In this document: piece after piece, positions 44,106 through 54,026 of the stretch
How positions within the stretch are numbered: the first letter of the stretch is position 1
How the letters are laid out: each line of letters begins with the position of its first letter
Origin: Lachnospiraceae bacterium
GTDB taxonomy: Bacteria > Bacillota > Clostridia > Lachnospirales > Lachnospiraceae
Assembly (NCBI GenBank): GCA_017412055.1
Contig: JAFQOW010000039.1
Span: forward strand, 62,001-126,000
Length of the DNA: 64,000 nucleotides
Direction: 5' to 3'
Notes under the pieces: model-generated
Seen by the model: only the letters and a program-made list of their open reading frames with translations
Told to the model about the DNA's origin: nothing
Database searches by the model: none
Translations under genes and position numbers: made by a program

Positions 44106-46163
44106 TTACTCTACATAACCACACTTTTCGTCACTACATACTGTCTTATTGCCCTTTTGTACCATATATTTTCCACAATCTGGGCATTTCTTTTCCACCG
44201 GCTTTGACCATGACATAAATTCACACTCAGGATTATTTATACAACCGAAGAATTTTCTTCCCTTCTTTGTTTTTCTAATAACAATATCCTGACCACAATC
44301 TGGACAAGCAACTCCGATTTTCTCATAATATGGCTTAGTATTTCTACATTCAGGAAATCCAGGACACGCAAGGAATTTTCCATGCGGACCATACTTAATA
44401 ACCATATTTCTACCACACATATCACACTGAATATCTGTGGACTCATCCTCGATATTTATCTTTTCCAAATTCTGTTCTGCATGTTCAACTGCTTCATTTA
44501 AATCAGGATAGAAATTTCTTATAACTGTTTTCCAGTTAACCTTTCCCTCTTCAACCATATCAAGTAATGATTCAAGATTTGCTGTAAAGCTTGAATCAAC
44601 TATAACCTGAAATGCTGTCTTCATAATACTGTTAACAGCTTCACCAAGCTCTGTTATATAAAGATTCTTATTCTCTTTTACAACGTATCTTCGAGCTATT
44701 ATAGTTGTAATAGTTGGAGCATAAGTACTTGGTCTTCCTATTCCCTGCTCCTCTAAAGCCTTTACAAGAGCCGCTTCTGTAAAGTGTGCTGGTGGTTGGG
44801 TAAAATGCTGTTTCCCATCCTCATCTATAAAAGTAAGCTTTGTATCTTTACTAATTGTCTTTAATATAGCATTAGTCTTTTCCTTCTCTTCATCAGAGAA
44901 AGCATAGACTGACATAAAGCCCTCAAAAGAAAGCTTTGATGTAGCTGTTGTAAAAATATAATCTGAGGCCTTAATCTTTATGGAAGTTGTATCATATTTA
45001 GCATTCTCCATTCTGCTGGCAGTAAATCTTTTCCAGATAAGCTGATAAAGTCTAAATAAATCTCTAGATAATTCATCCTTTAAAATAGTAGGAGTAAGCT
45101 CTATCTGTGTAGGTCTAATAGCTTCATGAGCATCCTGAATCTTATTGCCACTCTTTTTCGCCTGCTCTGTTTTTGACACAAATTCTTTTCCGAAAGTATC
45201 TTCAATATACTTTCTAGCCATAGCATCTGCCTCATCAGATATTCTTATAGAATCAGTACGAAGATATGTGATTAAACCGATAGTTCCATATCCCTTAATA
45301 TCTACACCTTCATATAACTGCTGAGCAAGACGCATTGTCTTCTGTGTAGAAAAGTTAAGAACCTTAGATGCCTCCTGCTGCAATGTACTAGTTGTAAATG
45401 GCAACGGAGCCTTCTTAATTCTCTCTCCATTCTTGATTTCAAACGGTTTAAATGACGCTTTTTTGATTTTCTTTACAATTTCCTTTAACTGAGCTTCATT
45501 TTCTATTTCAATTTTTCCGTTCTCATCTCCATAAAACTTAGCAGTGATTGGCTTCTTCTCGCCTTCCACACCTAAGTTTACATCGAGAGTCCAATATTCT
45601 TCAGAGATAAATGCATTAATTTCCTCTTCTCTGTCACATATCATTCTTAATGCTACAGACTGAACTCTACCAGCACTTAAGCCTCTTTTTACTTTTGCCC
45701 ATAAAACCGGACTTATCTTATAACCCACCATTCTGTCAAGAACTCTTCTTGCCTGCTGTGCATCTACAAGGTTAGTATTAATCTCTCTTGAGTTCTTAAT
45801 AGATTCTTTAACTGCATTTTTTGTAATTTCATTGAAGGTAATACGAACTATTTTTTTATCATCAAGCTTTAATGCATTCTGTAAATGCCATGATATAGCT
45901 TCACCCTCTCGGTCAGGGTCAGTTGCAAGAAATACTTTTTCTGCCATTTTTACATATCTCTTTATCTCTGCAAGCTTATCGCCTTTTCCTCTTATGGTAA
46001 TATATTTAGGTTCATAATCATTTTCAATATCGATTCCCATTGTACTCTTAGGCAAATCTCTCACATGTCCATTAGAAGCTATTACTTCATAATTTGAACC
46101 TAAAAATTTCTTTATTGTTTTAACCTTAGCTGGTGACTCTACTATCACTAAATATTTAGCCAT
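44106..46163 (-). CDS. topA: DNA topoisomerase I
   Basis: A protein of 685 residues from the ATG at 46161-46163 (MAKYLVIVESPAKVKTIKKF), four bases after a GGAGGT site; an ATG four codons earlier overlaps that site. The TOPRIM domain (VESPAK, ATDPDREGE) is followed by the active-site Tyr in GLITYLRTDSIRIS. Three C-terminal zinc ribbons are present (CDMCG, CPDCGQ, CPDCGK). It relaxes negative supercoils. It follows dprA, as in Bacillus. Confidence 0.97.
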   Translation of the reverse strand: MAKYLVIVESPAKVKTIKKFLGSNYEVIASNGHVRDLPKSTMGIDIENDYEPKYITIRGKGDKLAEIKRYVKMAEKVFLATDPDREGEAISWHLQNALKLDDKKIVRITFNEITKNAVKESIKNSREINTNLVDAQQARRVLDRMVGYKISPVLWAKVKRGLSAGRVQSVALRMICDREEEINAFISEEYWTLDVNLGVEGEKKPITAKFYGDENGKIEIENEAQLKEIVKKIKKASFKPFEIKNGERIKKAPLPFTTSTLQQEASKVLNFSTQKTMRLAQQLYEGVDIKGYGTIGLITYLRTDSIRISDEADAMARKYIEDTFGKEFVSKTEQAKKSGNKIQDAHEAIRPTQIELTPTILKDELSRDLFRLYQLIWKRFTASRMENAKYDTTSIKIKASDYIFTTATSKLSFEGFMSVYAFSDEEKEKTNAILKTISKDTKLTFIDEDGKQHFTQPPAHFTEAALVKALEEQGIGRPSTYAPTITTIIARRYVVKENKNLYITELGEAVNSIMKTAFQVIVDSSFTANLESLLDMVEEGKVNWKTVIRNFYPDLNEAVEHAEQNLEKINIEDESTDIQCDMCGRNMVIKYGPHGKFLACPGFPECRNTKPYYEKIGVACPDCGQDIVIRKTKKGRKFFGCINNPECEFMSWSKPVEKKCPDCGKYMVQKGNKTVCSDEKCGYVE

Positions 46164-46183
46164 TTTTACCTCCATACACCCTT

Positions 46184-47281
46184 TTATATTTTTCTGGCAT
46201 AATGGTTTCTTGCTGGTTCCACAACAATACCATCTAACACTAAATTCATTAATATTCTATATACTTCGCTTGATTCTATGCCCGTTTTTTCTACTATTTC
46301 ATTTATGCTTTGTGGCAACAAATCGAGACAACTATACACTACTTCATTTTCTTTTTCAAGTAGTATTTTTTTATTCTTTCTTTTTTTCTTCTTTTTGTCA
46401 TCAAAATATACCCCTGTGGCAAAGAGCATATCTTCAGCCTCTGTAAGTATGTAAGCACCTGATTTTATAAGCTCATTACATCCTTCGCTAAGTATATCTG
46501 ACACCCTTCCTGGCACTGCAAATATTTCTTTTCCATATTTTAGTGCATAATCTGTTGTAATAAGTGTCCCTGACTTCTTCTTCGCCTCAATAACAGCCAC
46601 CGCATCGGAAAACATACTTATTATTCTATTTCTATATGGAAATTGCCAGCTGATAGGCTGACACCCTGGCGGATATTCTGAAATCACTCCACCATTACTG
46701 ATAATGTCCATATATGCATTTATATTTTCTCTTGGATAACATATATCCACTCCGCATCCAAGTATGGCATATGTTTTTCCTTTTCCATTTAGCGCACCTC
46801 TATGACAAGCTACATCTATGCCTCTTGCCATTCCACTTACTACATTTACAGAATACAAAGCCAACTTGCCGGCTATATCCTCTGCCATGCTTTTTCCATA
46901 TTGACTACAATTTCTTGCACCTACCATTCCCACTAGTTTTTCATCACTTTCAGGTAAATGCCCTTTATAAAATAACCACAAGGGCTTATCATCATATATT
47001 CTCAACCTATCTGGATACTCCCCATCATGTATAGTTACAAACTTTATCCCCTTTTTATTCATCTCATTCCATTTTTCTTCTATATTAATAATCTTTTTAG
47101 AGCTTAGAATATTATAAATCTCTTCCTCCGTAAATATACCAGTTTTTTTTAATGTCTCCTCATCTGACTTATATATTTCTTCTGGATTATTAAATACACT
47201 CATATACTTATTTGCCTTATCATACCACATATATGGCAAATAGCTTAACCATAGCCAATACTTATTTTCCTGATAATTCAT
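46184..47281 (-). CDS. dprA: DNA processing protein DprA
   Basis: A 365-residue protein that loads RecA onto incoming single-stranded DNA during transformation. The Rossmann-like core has VGMVGARNCSQYGKSMA, SGMARGIDVACHRGAL, GCGVDICYPREN and TTDYALKYGKEIFAVPG. A C-terminal winged-helix (SINEIVEKTGIESSEVYRIL) is present. It is nine bases after comM. Confidence 0.95.
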   Translation of the reverse strand: MNYQENKYWLWLSYLPYMWYDKANKYMSVFNNPEEIYKSDEETLKKTGIFTEEEIYNILSSKKIINIEEKWNEMNKKGIKFVTIHDGEYPDRLRIYDDKPLWLFYKGHLPESDEKLVGMVGARNCSQYGKSMAEDIAGKLALYSVNVVSGMARGIDVACHRGALNGKGKTYAILGCGVDICYPRENINAYMDIISNGGVISEYPPGCQPISWQFPYRNRIISMFSDAVAVIEAKKKSGTLITTDYALKYGKEIFAVPGRVSDILSEGCNELIKSGAYILTEAEDMLFATGVYFDDKKKKKRKNKKILLEKENEVVYSCLDLLPQSINEIVEKTGIESSEVYRILMNLVLDGIVVEPARNHYARKI

Positions 47282-47290
47282 ACATACCTC

Positions 47291-48817
47291 CTAAAAAATC
47301 TCTGTTCTATATCCAATCGCTTCTGCTATATGCTTTGCTTCCACATACACTTCACCATCTAAATCAGCAATTGTTCTTGCCACTCTCATCATCTTATGAT
47401 AAACCCTGACACTAAGTCCAAGACTTTTATATGCTTTATCTATTATGCTCTTAGCTTCCTTTGATAGCATACAATACTCTTCAAGCTTTGAAGGTGTAAT
47501 CTGACTATTAAACCTATATGGTTCACCCTTAAATCTTTCCTCCTGAATTCGTCTGACGTTTTCTATCTCCTTTCTTATATCTTCACTGCTTTCCGATGAT
47601 TTTTTTCCTATATCCTCCACCATAACAGGCGGTGTATTCACACATATATCTATTCTATCAAGTATAGGACCACTTATTTTACCCAAATAATTTTTTACCT
47701 GTATCTCCGAACAGGAACATCTATTTCTATCAGGATAATAGCCACATTTACACGGGTTTGTAGCTGCCACCAGCATAATACCAGCTGGAAATACATAAGA
47801 GCCATTTAATCTATTTATAATGACTTCACCTGTTTCAAGGGGCTGTCTTAGGGCATCTATAGTTTCTCTCTTAAATTCAGCCAGCTCATCAAGAAAAAGT
47901 ACACCCCTATGAGCCAGCGTTATTTCACCTGGTCTAGGATTGCTTCCACCACCTATAAGAGCCTTATCTGTAACCGAATGATGCGGTGCTCTAAAAGGTC
48001 TGTTAAGCTTTATATTACTACCTTTTAGTTGTCCTGCTATACTATGAATCTTTGTGATTTCCATGCATTCCTCCATATTCGGCTTCGGAAGTATCCCTGG
48101 AATCCTTTTTGCAATCATAGACTTTCCTGAGCCAGGGGTGCCTATAAGAAGCATATGATGCATACCAGCCACTGCTATCTTAGCTGCTCTTTTCACTGCC
48201 TCCTGCCCGGAAATATCTGCAAAATCCAGCTGTTCCTTATCTATATTTTCCATATCTTTATACATATTACTAAAATCCACATACGGTTCACTTTCATATT
48301 CTGTGCCATTTAAAAAGCTGATAACATCCCTAAGTGTAGTCATTCCGTATATATTTACATCTTTTATCACAGCCCCTTCCTTAGCATTTTCCATAGGTAC
48401 TATAAATGTCCTTATGCCCTTTTCTCTGGCGGCAATAACCATAGGTAACACACCATTCATAGGCAATATTTTTCCACTTAAGCTTAACTCTCCTGCAATC
48501 ATTATCTTTTCATCACTTACATTTCTATGATATATAAGACCAAGGGAGCTTAATATAGATACTGCAATAGGCAAATCAAAGCTGCTTCCTTCCTTTCTTA
48601 TATCTGCTGGCGATAGATTAACTGTAATTCTCTTAGGAGGCAGTAAATATCCTGTATTCTTTATAGCAGAACGAACCCTCTCTCTCGCCTCTTTTACCTC
48701 CGAGTTTAATAAACCTACCATCTCAAAAGAAGGTAAGCCATCACTGACATCTGTCTCAACCGCAACCATCTCCATATTGATACCTAACAGGGCTGCACTA
48801 TATACTTTACTATACAT
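47291..48817 (-). CDS. comM: YifB/ComM family Mg-chelatase-like ATPase
   Basis: A 508-residue AAA+ ATPase. The N-terminal Lon-protease-like domain starts with YSKVYSAALLGINMEMVAVE and has RRITVNLSPADIRKEGSSFDLP (partly quoted). Walker A is IGTPGSGKSMIAKRIPG, Walker B is GVLFLDELAEF, and a C-rich loop CKCGYYPDRNRCSCS precedes sensor motifs. ComM helps branch migration in natural transformation. The pairing with dprA supports DNA uptake or recombination work. Confidence 0.95.
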   Translation of the reverse strand: MYSKVYSAALLGINMEMVAVETDVSDGLPSFEMVGLLNSEVKEARERVRSAIKNTGYLLPPKRITVNLSPADIRKEGSSFDLPIAVSILSSLGLIYHRNVSDEKIMIAGELSLSGKILPMNGVLPMVIAAREKGIRTFIVPMENAKEGAVIKDVNIYGMTTLRDVISFLNGTEYESEPYVDFSNMYKDMENIDKEQLDFADISGQEAVKRAAKIAVAGMHHMLLIGTPGSGKSMIAKRIPGILPKPNMEECMEITKIHSIAGQLKGSNIKLNRPFRAPHHSVTDKALIGGGSNPRPGEITLAHRGVLFLDELAEFKRETIDALRQPLETGEVIINRLNGSYVFPAGIMLVAATNPCKCGYYPDRNRCSCSEIQVKNYLGKISGPILDRIDICVNTPPVMVEDIGKKSSESSEDIRKEIENVRRIQEERFKGEPYRFNSQITPSKLEEYCMLSKEAKSIIDKAYKSLGLSVRVYHKMMRVARTIADLDGEVYVEAKHIAEAIGYRTEIF

Positions 48818-48894
48818 TTTTCATCCTCTCTTCCAAAGAAAGGCAACTCAAAAATTTACAATTAATAAATGTTGGGGGTTAAATTGAAAAATAA

Positions 48895-48932
48895 AAAAAG
48901 AAAAATCATGTAGAGAAAATTCTCTACATGAT
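48895..48932 (-). terminator. Terminator of asnA
   Basis: ATCATGTAGAGAA (48905-48917) pairs perfectly with TTCTCTACATGAT (48920-48932). A T-rich tail follows on the minus strand. It lies 52 bases after the asnA stop. Confidence 0.85.
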
Positions 48933-48984
48933 CATTATACATATTATATTAAATTTTGTCAAAATACTTTAAATTAACATTGAC

Positions 48985-49995
48985 TTACAAAAATAATATA
49001 CCAGCTTTTTCAGCACATTCTCTAATTTCATCCGGCCAGATAGAAGACTGTACCTCGCCAATATGTGCTTTTCTTAAGAAGAACATACAGATTCTTGACT
49101 GTCCAATACCGCCTCCCACTGTGTAAGGAAGCTCATCGTTTAATATAGCCTTCTGGAAAGCAAGCTCAGCTCTATCTACGCAGCCCGACTTAGACAACTG
49201 TTCAGCCAATGCCTTTCTGTCAACTCTTACACCCATAGAAGATAATTCCAATGCAATATCAAGAACAGGGTAATAAACAACTATATCAGCATTTAGAGAC
49301 CAATCATCATAGTCTGGTGCTCTATTACCATGCTTCTCACCATTCTCCATCACATCTCCAATCTTCATAACACATACAGCACCCTTAGCCTTAGCTATGT
49401 AATATTCGCGCTCTTCTGGTGTATTATCAGGGAACATACTAGCAAGCTCCTCTGTTGTCACAAAGAAAATTTCCTCAGGAAGAATTTCTTTAATGTAATC
49501 ATATCTGATAGACATATATTTTTCAGTTTTACGAAGTGCACTGTACACCTTGTTAACTAAATCTCTTAAAGTCTCCTCAGTTCTCTCTTCCTTTGTGATA
49601 ACCTTTTCCCAGTCCCACTGGTCTACAAATATAGAATGTATGTTATCTGTCTCTTCATCTCTTCTTATGGCATTCATATCTGTATAAAGACCTTGACCTT
49701 CTTTGAAACCATACTTCTTTAATGCATATCTTTTCCATTTAGCAAGAGATTGTACGATTTCTACCTCATAATCACCCTGCTCCTTTATTCCAAATCTTAC
49801 CGGACGCTCTACACCATTTAAATTATCATTTAAACCTGATTCTGGAGTTACAAAAAGTGGAGCAGATACTCTTAAAAGATTAAGATTTTCTGCTAAAAGA
49901 TTCTGAAAAAAATCCTTTACTGTCTTAATTCCAATCTGTGTATCGTATAAATTTAATTCTGACTTATAATTCTTAGGAATAGTTATTTTACTCAT
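48985..49995 (-). CDS. asnA: Aspartate-ammonia ligase
   Basis: A 336-residue enzyme making asparagine from aspartate, ammonia and ATP. It has the class II synthetase-like fold with RVSAPLFVTPESGLNDNLNG at the start, MNAIRRDEE and HSIFVDQWDWEKVI in the middle, and the C-terminal GGGIGQSRICMFFLRKAHIGEVQ (partly quoted). It lies 22 bases after the J-domain gene and shares its transcript. Confidence 0.96.
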   Translation of the reverse strand: MSKITIPKNYKSELNLYDTQIGIKTVKDFFQNLLAENLNLLRVSAPLFVTPESGLNDNLNGVERPVRFGIKEQGDYEVEIVQSLAKWKRYALKKYGFKEGQGLYTDMNAIRRDEETDNIHSIFVDQWDWEKVITKEERTEETLRDLVNKVYSALRKTEKYMSIRYDYIKEILPEEIFFVTTEELASMFPDNTPEEREYYIAKAKGAVCVMKIGDVMENGEKHGNRAPDYDDWSLNADIVVYYPVLDIALELSSMGVRVDRKALAEQLSKSGCVDRAELAFQKAILNDELPYTVGGGIGQSRICMFFLRKAHIGEVQSSIWPDEIRECAEKAGILFL

Positions 49996-50017
49996 TGTTT
50001 TCCTCCGCTAACTAGAC

Positions 50018-50515
50018 TTATTCTAATCCAAATCTTTTTTTAACTTCTTCATATTCCTTATTAATGGCAAGCAATGTATTTGCATCCCCATTACCATTAT
50101 CAGGATGATAAATCTTAAGCAAATCTTTATATCTCTTTCTTAAAGCCACAGTTCCTGTTACACCTGCAAAAAAGGCTCCCTGTACCACAGTCACACCTTC
50201 CATATTCATTCTATGCTGTGCCTGTAATCTTCTTAAATTAGCCTTTTCTCTTTCAATATACGCTTTATCTCTAGCTATTTTATCTCTGTCGTTGCCGATT
50301 TTTCTAAGCTCTTTTTCCAGAATTTCCCACTGCTTTTCAAACAAGTCCTTCTCTCTGGCAAGTTTTTTTCGTTCAAGCTCTATATTTCGTAATTCATCTG
50401 CTAATTCTTGCTTTTCCTGGCTTATTCTTACGCTTTCAAGAAATAAAAAATGTTTTAAATCTTCTGGATTTTCATCGTCACCTAAATCATAGACAAAATT
50501 TACATGACCACCCAT
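50018..50515 (-). CDS. Coiled-coil protein with C-terminal J domain
   Basis: A protein of about 165 residues from the ATG at 50513-50515 (an ATG four codons earlier is equally open). A long charged coiled coil (about 20-105) leads to a short, Gly/Ala-rich hydrophobic stretch (VVQGAFFAGVTGTVAL) and a C-terminal J domain, RYKDLLKIYHPDNGNGD, with the HPD triad that activates Hsp70. The J domain is at the end rather than the start, so this is a type C-like co-chaperone. The client is unknown. Confidence 0.82.
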   Translation of the reverse strand: MGGHVNFVYDLGDDENPEDLKHFLFLESVRISQEKQELADELRNIELERKKLAREKDLFEKQWEILEKELRKIGNDRDKIARDKAYIEREKANLRRLQAQHRMNMEGVTVVQGAFFAGVTGTVALRKRYKDLLKIYHPDNGNGDANTLLAINKEYEEVKKRFGLE

Positions 50516-50584
50516 ATGCCACCTCATATCTATAGTTCATATACTTTTTCCAAATTAATAGATTGCTTCACAATCCTACATAAC

Positions 50585-50613
50585 ATTTTACAATAAATAA
50601 ATATTTTTTTCAA
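50585..50613 (-). promoter_or_regulatory. Probable promoter of the J-domain gene and asnA
   Basis: On the minus strand, TTGAAA (50608-50613) and TAAAAT (50585-50590) are 17 bases apart, 70 bases before the J-domain gene. Confidence 0.55.
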
Positions 50614-50619
50614 GATTAA

Positions 50620-51390
50620 CTATTTATATGCACATACCTTCTTAAAATCCATAGTTCCACCGAACATATCCAAGGCGCTTCCTACTGTAAAATCTATTTT
50701 ACCTTTTCCGATAGCCTTAAGCTTATCTAAATCTTCAAAGCTAGAAATACCGCCAGCATATGTTATCTTCATTCCATCCAAGTTGCCTAAAATGGTAGCT
50801 ACATCTTCTTCTATTCCATTTGACTTACCTTCCACATCTACGGCATGAACCAAGAATTCATCGCAATACTGCTCCAAATCATAGAATAATTTTTCATTTA
50901 CCTCTACGTTAGTAAGTGTCTGCCATCTGTTTGTAGCCACAAAAAATTTGCCATCTACTTTTCTACAACTTAAATCTAGAACAATTCGTTCCTTACCTAC
51001 TCTATTAGATAAATATGTTAAATTATCCATATTTATTATTCCATTATGGAATACATAGGAAGTTACAATAACATGGCTGGCACCTGCCTCTAAGTATCCC
51101 AAGGCATTCTTTGGGTCTATACTTCCACCAACCTGCATACCGCCCTTATACGCTTCAAGAGCCAATAAAGCCTGTTCCTTTGTCAAATCATAATAAGGCG
51201 AATTAATATCATTTAAAATAACTATATGTCCGCCAGAAATACCCATTTCTTTATACATATTTGCATAAAATGCCGCATCCTGCTCTGACACAAAATTTTC
51301 AATGACCTTATCGTCCCTGCCAGTAATACTTCCTCCAACTATCTGTTTAACGCTTCCATTATGAATATCGATACATGGTCTAAACCTCAT
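50620..51390 (-). CDS. hisA: Eukaryotic-type HisA isomerase
   Basis: A 256-residue beta/alpha barrel, the 5-ProFAR isomerase of histidine synthesis. It is of the eukaryotic (HIS6-like) branch: RFRPCIDIHNGSVKQIVGGS near the start, GGMQVGGSIDPKNALGYLEAGA in the middle, LVHAVDVEGKSNGI and ITYAGGISSFEDLD near the end (partly quoted). No other his genes are next to it. It follows the O-acetylhomoserine gene by 20 bases, so it shares a transcript with methionine synthesis. Confidence 0.9.
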   Translation of the reverse strand: MRFRPCIDIHNGSVKQIVGGSITGRDDKVIENFVSEQDAAFYANMYKEMGISGGHIVILNDINSPYYDLTKEQALLALEAYKGGMQVGGSIDPKNALGYLEAGASHVIVTSYVFHNGIINMDNLTYLSNRVGKERIVLDLSCRKVDGKFFVATNRWQTLTNVEVNEKLFYDLEQYCDEFLVHAVDVEGKSNGIEEDVATILGNLDGMKITYAGGISSFEDLDKLKAIGKGKIDFTVGSALDMFGGTMDFKKVCAYK

Positions 51391-51410
51391 GTTAGCCTCC
51401 TACTATAACT

Positions 51411-52691
51411 TTACGCATTTAATGCCTGCTCGATATCTGCGATAATATCCTCAGCATCCTCTATACCTACACTAAATCTAATTAAATCTGGCTGTACACC
51501 TGCTTCTATAAGCTGCTCTTCTGTAAGCTGTCTATGTGTATGACTTGCTGGATGTAACACTGATGTACGTGAATCAGCCACATGTGTAACGATTGCCGCA
51601 AGCTTTAAATTATCCATAAATCTTATGGACTCATCTCTACCGCCTTTAAGACCGAAGGAAATAACACCACATGTACCATTTGGCATATATTTCTTCGCTA
51701 ATTCATGGTATTTATTTGACTTAAGTCCTGAATAATTAACCCAAGCTACCTTGTCATTATTCTCAAGGTACTCAGCTACCTTCTGTGCATTTTCACAATG
51801 TCTCTTCATTCTCAAATGAAGTGTCTCAAGACCTACATTTGTAAGGAAGGCATTCTGCGGAGACTGAATAGAACCTAAGTCTCTCATAAGCTGTACTGTA
51901 GCTTTAGTTATGTATGCTAACTTTCCAAACTTTTCTGTATATACGATACCGTGATAAGAATCATCTGGCTCAGTAAGACCTGGAAACTTCTCCTTATTTG
52001 CTTCCCAGTCAAAATTACCACTGTCTACGATACAACCACCTACAGCCATTGCATGACCATCCATATACTTAGTTGTAGAATGAGTAACGATATCTGCACC
52101 CCACTCAAATGGACGGCAATTAATAGGGGTTGCAAATGTATTGTCAATAACAAGTGGCACACCATGAGAATGTGCTAATCTTGCAAACTTTTCAATATCT
52201 AAAACTACTAATGAAGGATTTGACACAGTTTCTGCAAATACAGCCTTAGTATTTGGCTTAAATGCCTTAGCTAACTCTTCTTCTGATGCATCTGGATCTA
52301 CAAAAGTAAAATCGAGACCTAATTTTCTTAATGTCACGTTAAATAAATTAAATGTTCCACCATAGATTGGAGCCGATGCAACCACATGACCACCCTGCTC
52401 ACATATGTTAAATATAGCATAGAAATTAGCCGCCTGACCTGAAGATGTAAGCATGGCGCCTACGCCACCTTCAAGCTCAGCAATCTTAGCAGCTACAGCA
52501 TCATTTGTAGGATTCTGAAGTCTTGTATAAAAGTAACCTGTATCCTCCAAATCAAATAACTTACCCATCTGTTCACTTGTATCATATTTAAATGTCGTAC
52601 TCTGATATATAGGCAAAACTCTCGCTTCACCCTTTTTTGGTGTATAACCACCTTGTATACAAATTGTTCCTAAATTTCTCTTGTTCTCCAT
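51411..52691 (-). CDS. metY: O-acetylhomoserine sulfhydrylase (PLP enzyme)
   Basis: A 426-residue enzyme of the Cys/Met metabolism PLP family, turning O-acetylhomoserine and sulfide into homocysteine. The PLP lysine is in VTHSTTKYMDGHA. GYFYTRLQNPTNDAVAAKIA, VIDNTFATP and SRTSVLHPASHTHRQLTEEQ are family motifs. The last one separates it from cystathionine gamma-synthases. There is no S-box leader in the short upstream region. Confidence 0.93.
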   Translation of the reverse strand: MENKRNLGTICIQGGYTPKKGEARVLPIYQSTTFKYDTSEQMGKLFDLEDTGYFYTRLQNPTNDAVAAKIAELEGGVGAMLTSSGQAANFYAIFNICEQGGHVVASAPIYGGTFNLFNVTLRKLGLDFTFVDPDASEEELAKAFKPNTKAVFAETVSNPSLVVLDIEKFARLAHSHGVPLVIDNTFATPINCRPFEWGADIVTHSTTKYMDGHAMAVGGCIVDSGNFDWEANKEKFPGLTEPDDSYHGIVYTEKFGKLAYITKATVQLMRDLGSIQSPQNAFLTNVGLETLHLRMKRHCENAQKVAEYLENNDKVAWVNYSGLKSNKYHELAKKYMPNGTCGVISFGLKGGRDESIRFMDNLKLAAIVTHVADSRTSVLHPASHTHRQLTEEQLIEAGVQPDLIRFSVGIEDAEDIIADIEQALNA

Positions 52692-52720
52692 AGCGCTTAC
52701 CTCCTAATTGTTCACACTGA

Positions 52721-52749
52721 ATTTTATCACAGCAAAAATATGAATTCAA
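52721..52749 (-). promoter_or_regulatory. Probable metY promoter
   Basis: On the minus strand, TTGAAT (52744-52749) and TAAAAT (52721-52726) are 17 bases apart, 30 bases before metY and directly after the stop codon of the peptidase gene. Confidence 0.55.
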
Positions 52750-54009
52750 CTATATATTTAAATTCATGGGACCAATTATTCCCTTACTCATTTCTTCCAG
52801 CTTAAGATATTTATTAATAAGCTTATTAACATCTGTCCTTGTCACATCATTAATTCGGCTTATTCTCTCGTCAAAGGATTCATTATTTACATTATAAATA
52901 ACCCTTTTTGCATTGGCACTCATTCTGGATGCTGTGCTATCCTGGCTCAAAGTCATCTCCACAATAGTTTGCTTCTTAGCATCATTTAATTCCGATGCTG
53001 TGATACCCTTATCGTTTAACTTATATATAATATCCTCAATTAAACTATATACTTTTTTGTACTGGGTTTCATTCATAGCTGCATAAATATGTAAAAGACC
53101 TGTATCTGAAAAACTGCTAGGATATGAGCATACCGAATATGTCAAACCGTTATTCTCTCTAACTGTCTGAAATAGCCTTGAATTCACATCACTTCCCAAT
53201 ATATTATTTAAAATAACAGCTGCATACCTGTCCTTATCCATAAAGGAAGGCGACCTAAAGGCAAGATTCATGTGTAACTGTTCAATATCCTTTTCTTTTA
53301 CAAAGTTAACCTTATTATACGAAGGAATACTTCTATTATGTACAAATGCTTCTCCCTTTGATTTAACATCTAAAAATGCCGCCTTTATCCACGATAAAGT
53401 ATCCTTCTTTTTAAAGTTGCCCGCCACGGATACTACTATATTTTCACCTACATAATATTTATCCATATATTCTTTAATATATGATGATGTAAACCCTCTT
53501 ACATTCTTCTTTTTTCCAGAAATCAAATATCCCAAAGGCTGCTTTGTCCATATTTTCTTCTGTAAAACTTCATGAACCGCATCCTCAGGTGAATCCTTAT
53601 ACATATCTATCTCTTCACACACAACACCTTTTTCTCGTTCTAAATCTTCCTCATCAAGCTTTGGATGACATATCATATCTCCCAATATGTCAATTGCCTC
53701 CTTTAAGCAAGAAGGTAATGTCTTACAATAAAACTCTGTATTCTCCTTACTTGTGTATGCATTAAGATTTCCACCTATTATGGCGCATCTTTCAGCTAAA
53801 CGCTTAGCACTCATAGTAGACGTACCTTTAAAAAGCATATGCTCAATCATATGGGATATTCCATTATTATCCTTATTCTCATCTCTCGAACCAACGCCTA
53901 TCCAGGCACCTACAGTAACAGAATTAAGGTGGTTGTTTTGTTCAAACACCACCCTGATACCATTATCCAGTAAATATACATCCATATTATTATCTGAATT
54001 TATATGCAT
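52750..54009 (-). CDS. M16 family zinc peptidase
   Basis: A 419-residue insulinase-type peptidase. The inverted zinc motif HxxEH is in ISHMIEHMLFKGT (about 55-60) and the third ligand is in VVCEEIDMYKDSPED. The C-terminal half is the inactive M16_C domain (AFRSPSFMDKDRYAAVILNN; GLTYSVCSYPSSFSDTGLL). It resembles processing peptidases such as PqqL/YmxG of Bacillus. It starts 17 bases after the GGDEF-protein stop codon. Confidence 0.92.
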   Translation of the reverse strand: MHINSDNNMDVYLLDNGIRVVFEQNNHLNSVTVGAWIGVGSRDENKDNNGISHMIEHMLFKGTSTMSAKRLAERCAIIGGNLNAYTSKENTEFYCKTLPSCLKEAIDILGDMICHPKLDEEDLEREKGVVCEEIDMYKDSPEDAVHEVLQKKIWTKQPLGYLISGKKKNVRGFTSSYIKEYMDKYYVGENIVVSVAGNFKKKDTLSWIKAAFLDVKSKGEAFVHNRSIPSYNKVNFVKEKDIEQLHMNLAFRSPSFMDKDRYAAVILNNILGSDVNSRLFQTVRENNGLTYSVCSYPSSFSDTGLLHIYAAMNETQYKKVYSLIEDIIYKLNDKGITASELNDAKKQTIVEMTLSQDSTASRMSANAKRVIYNVNNESFDERISRINDVTRTDVNKLINKYLKLEEMSKGIIGPMNLNI

Positions 54010-54026
54010 AAAAATAAACTGCCTTT

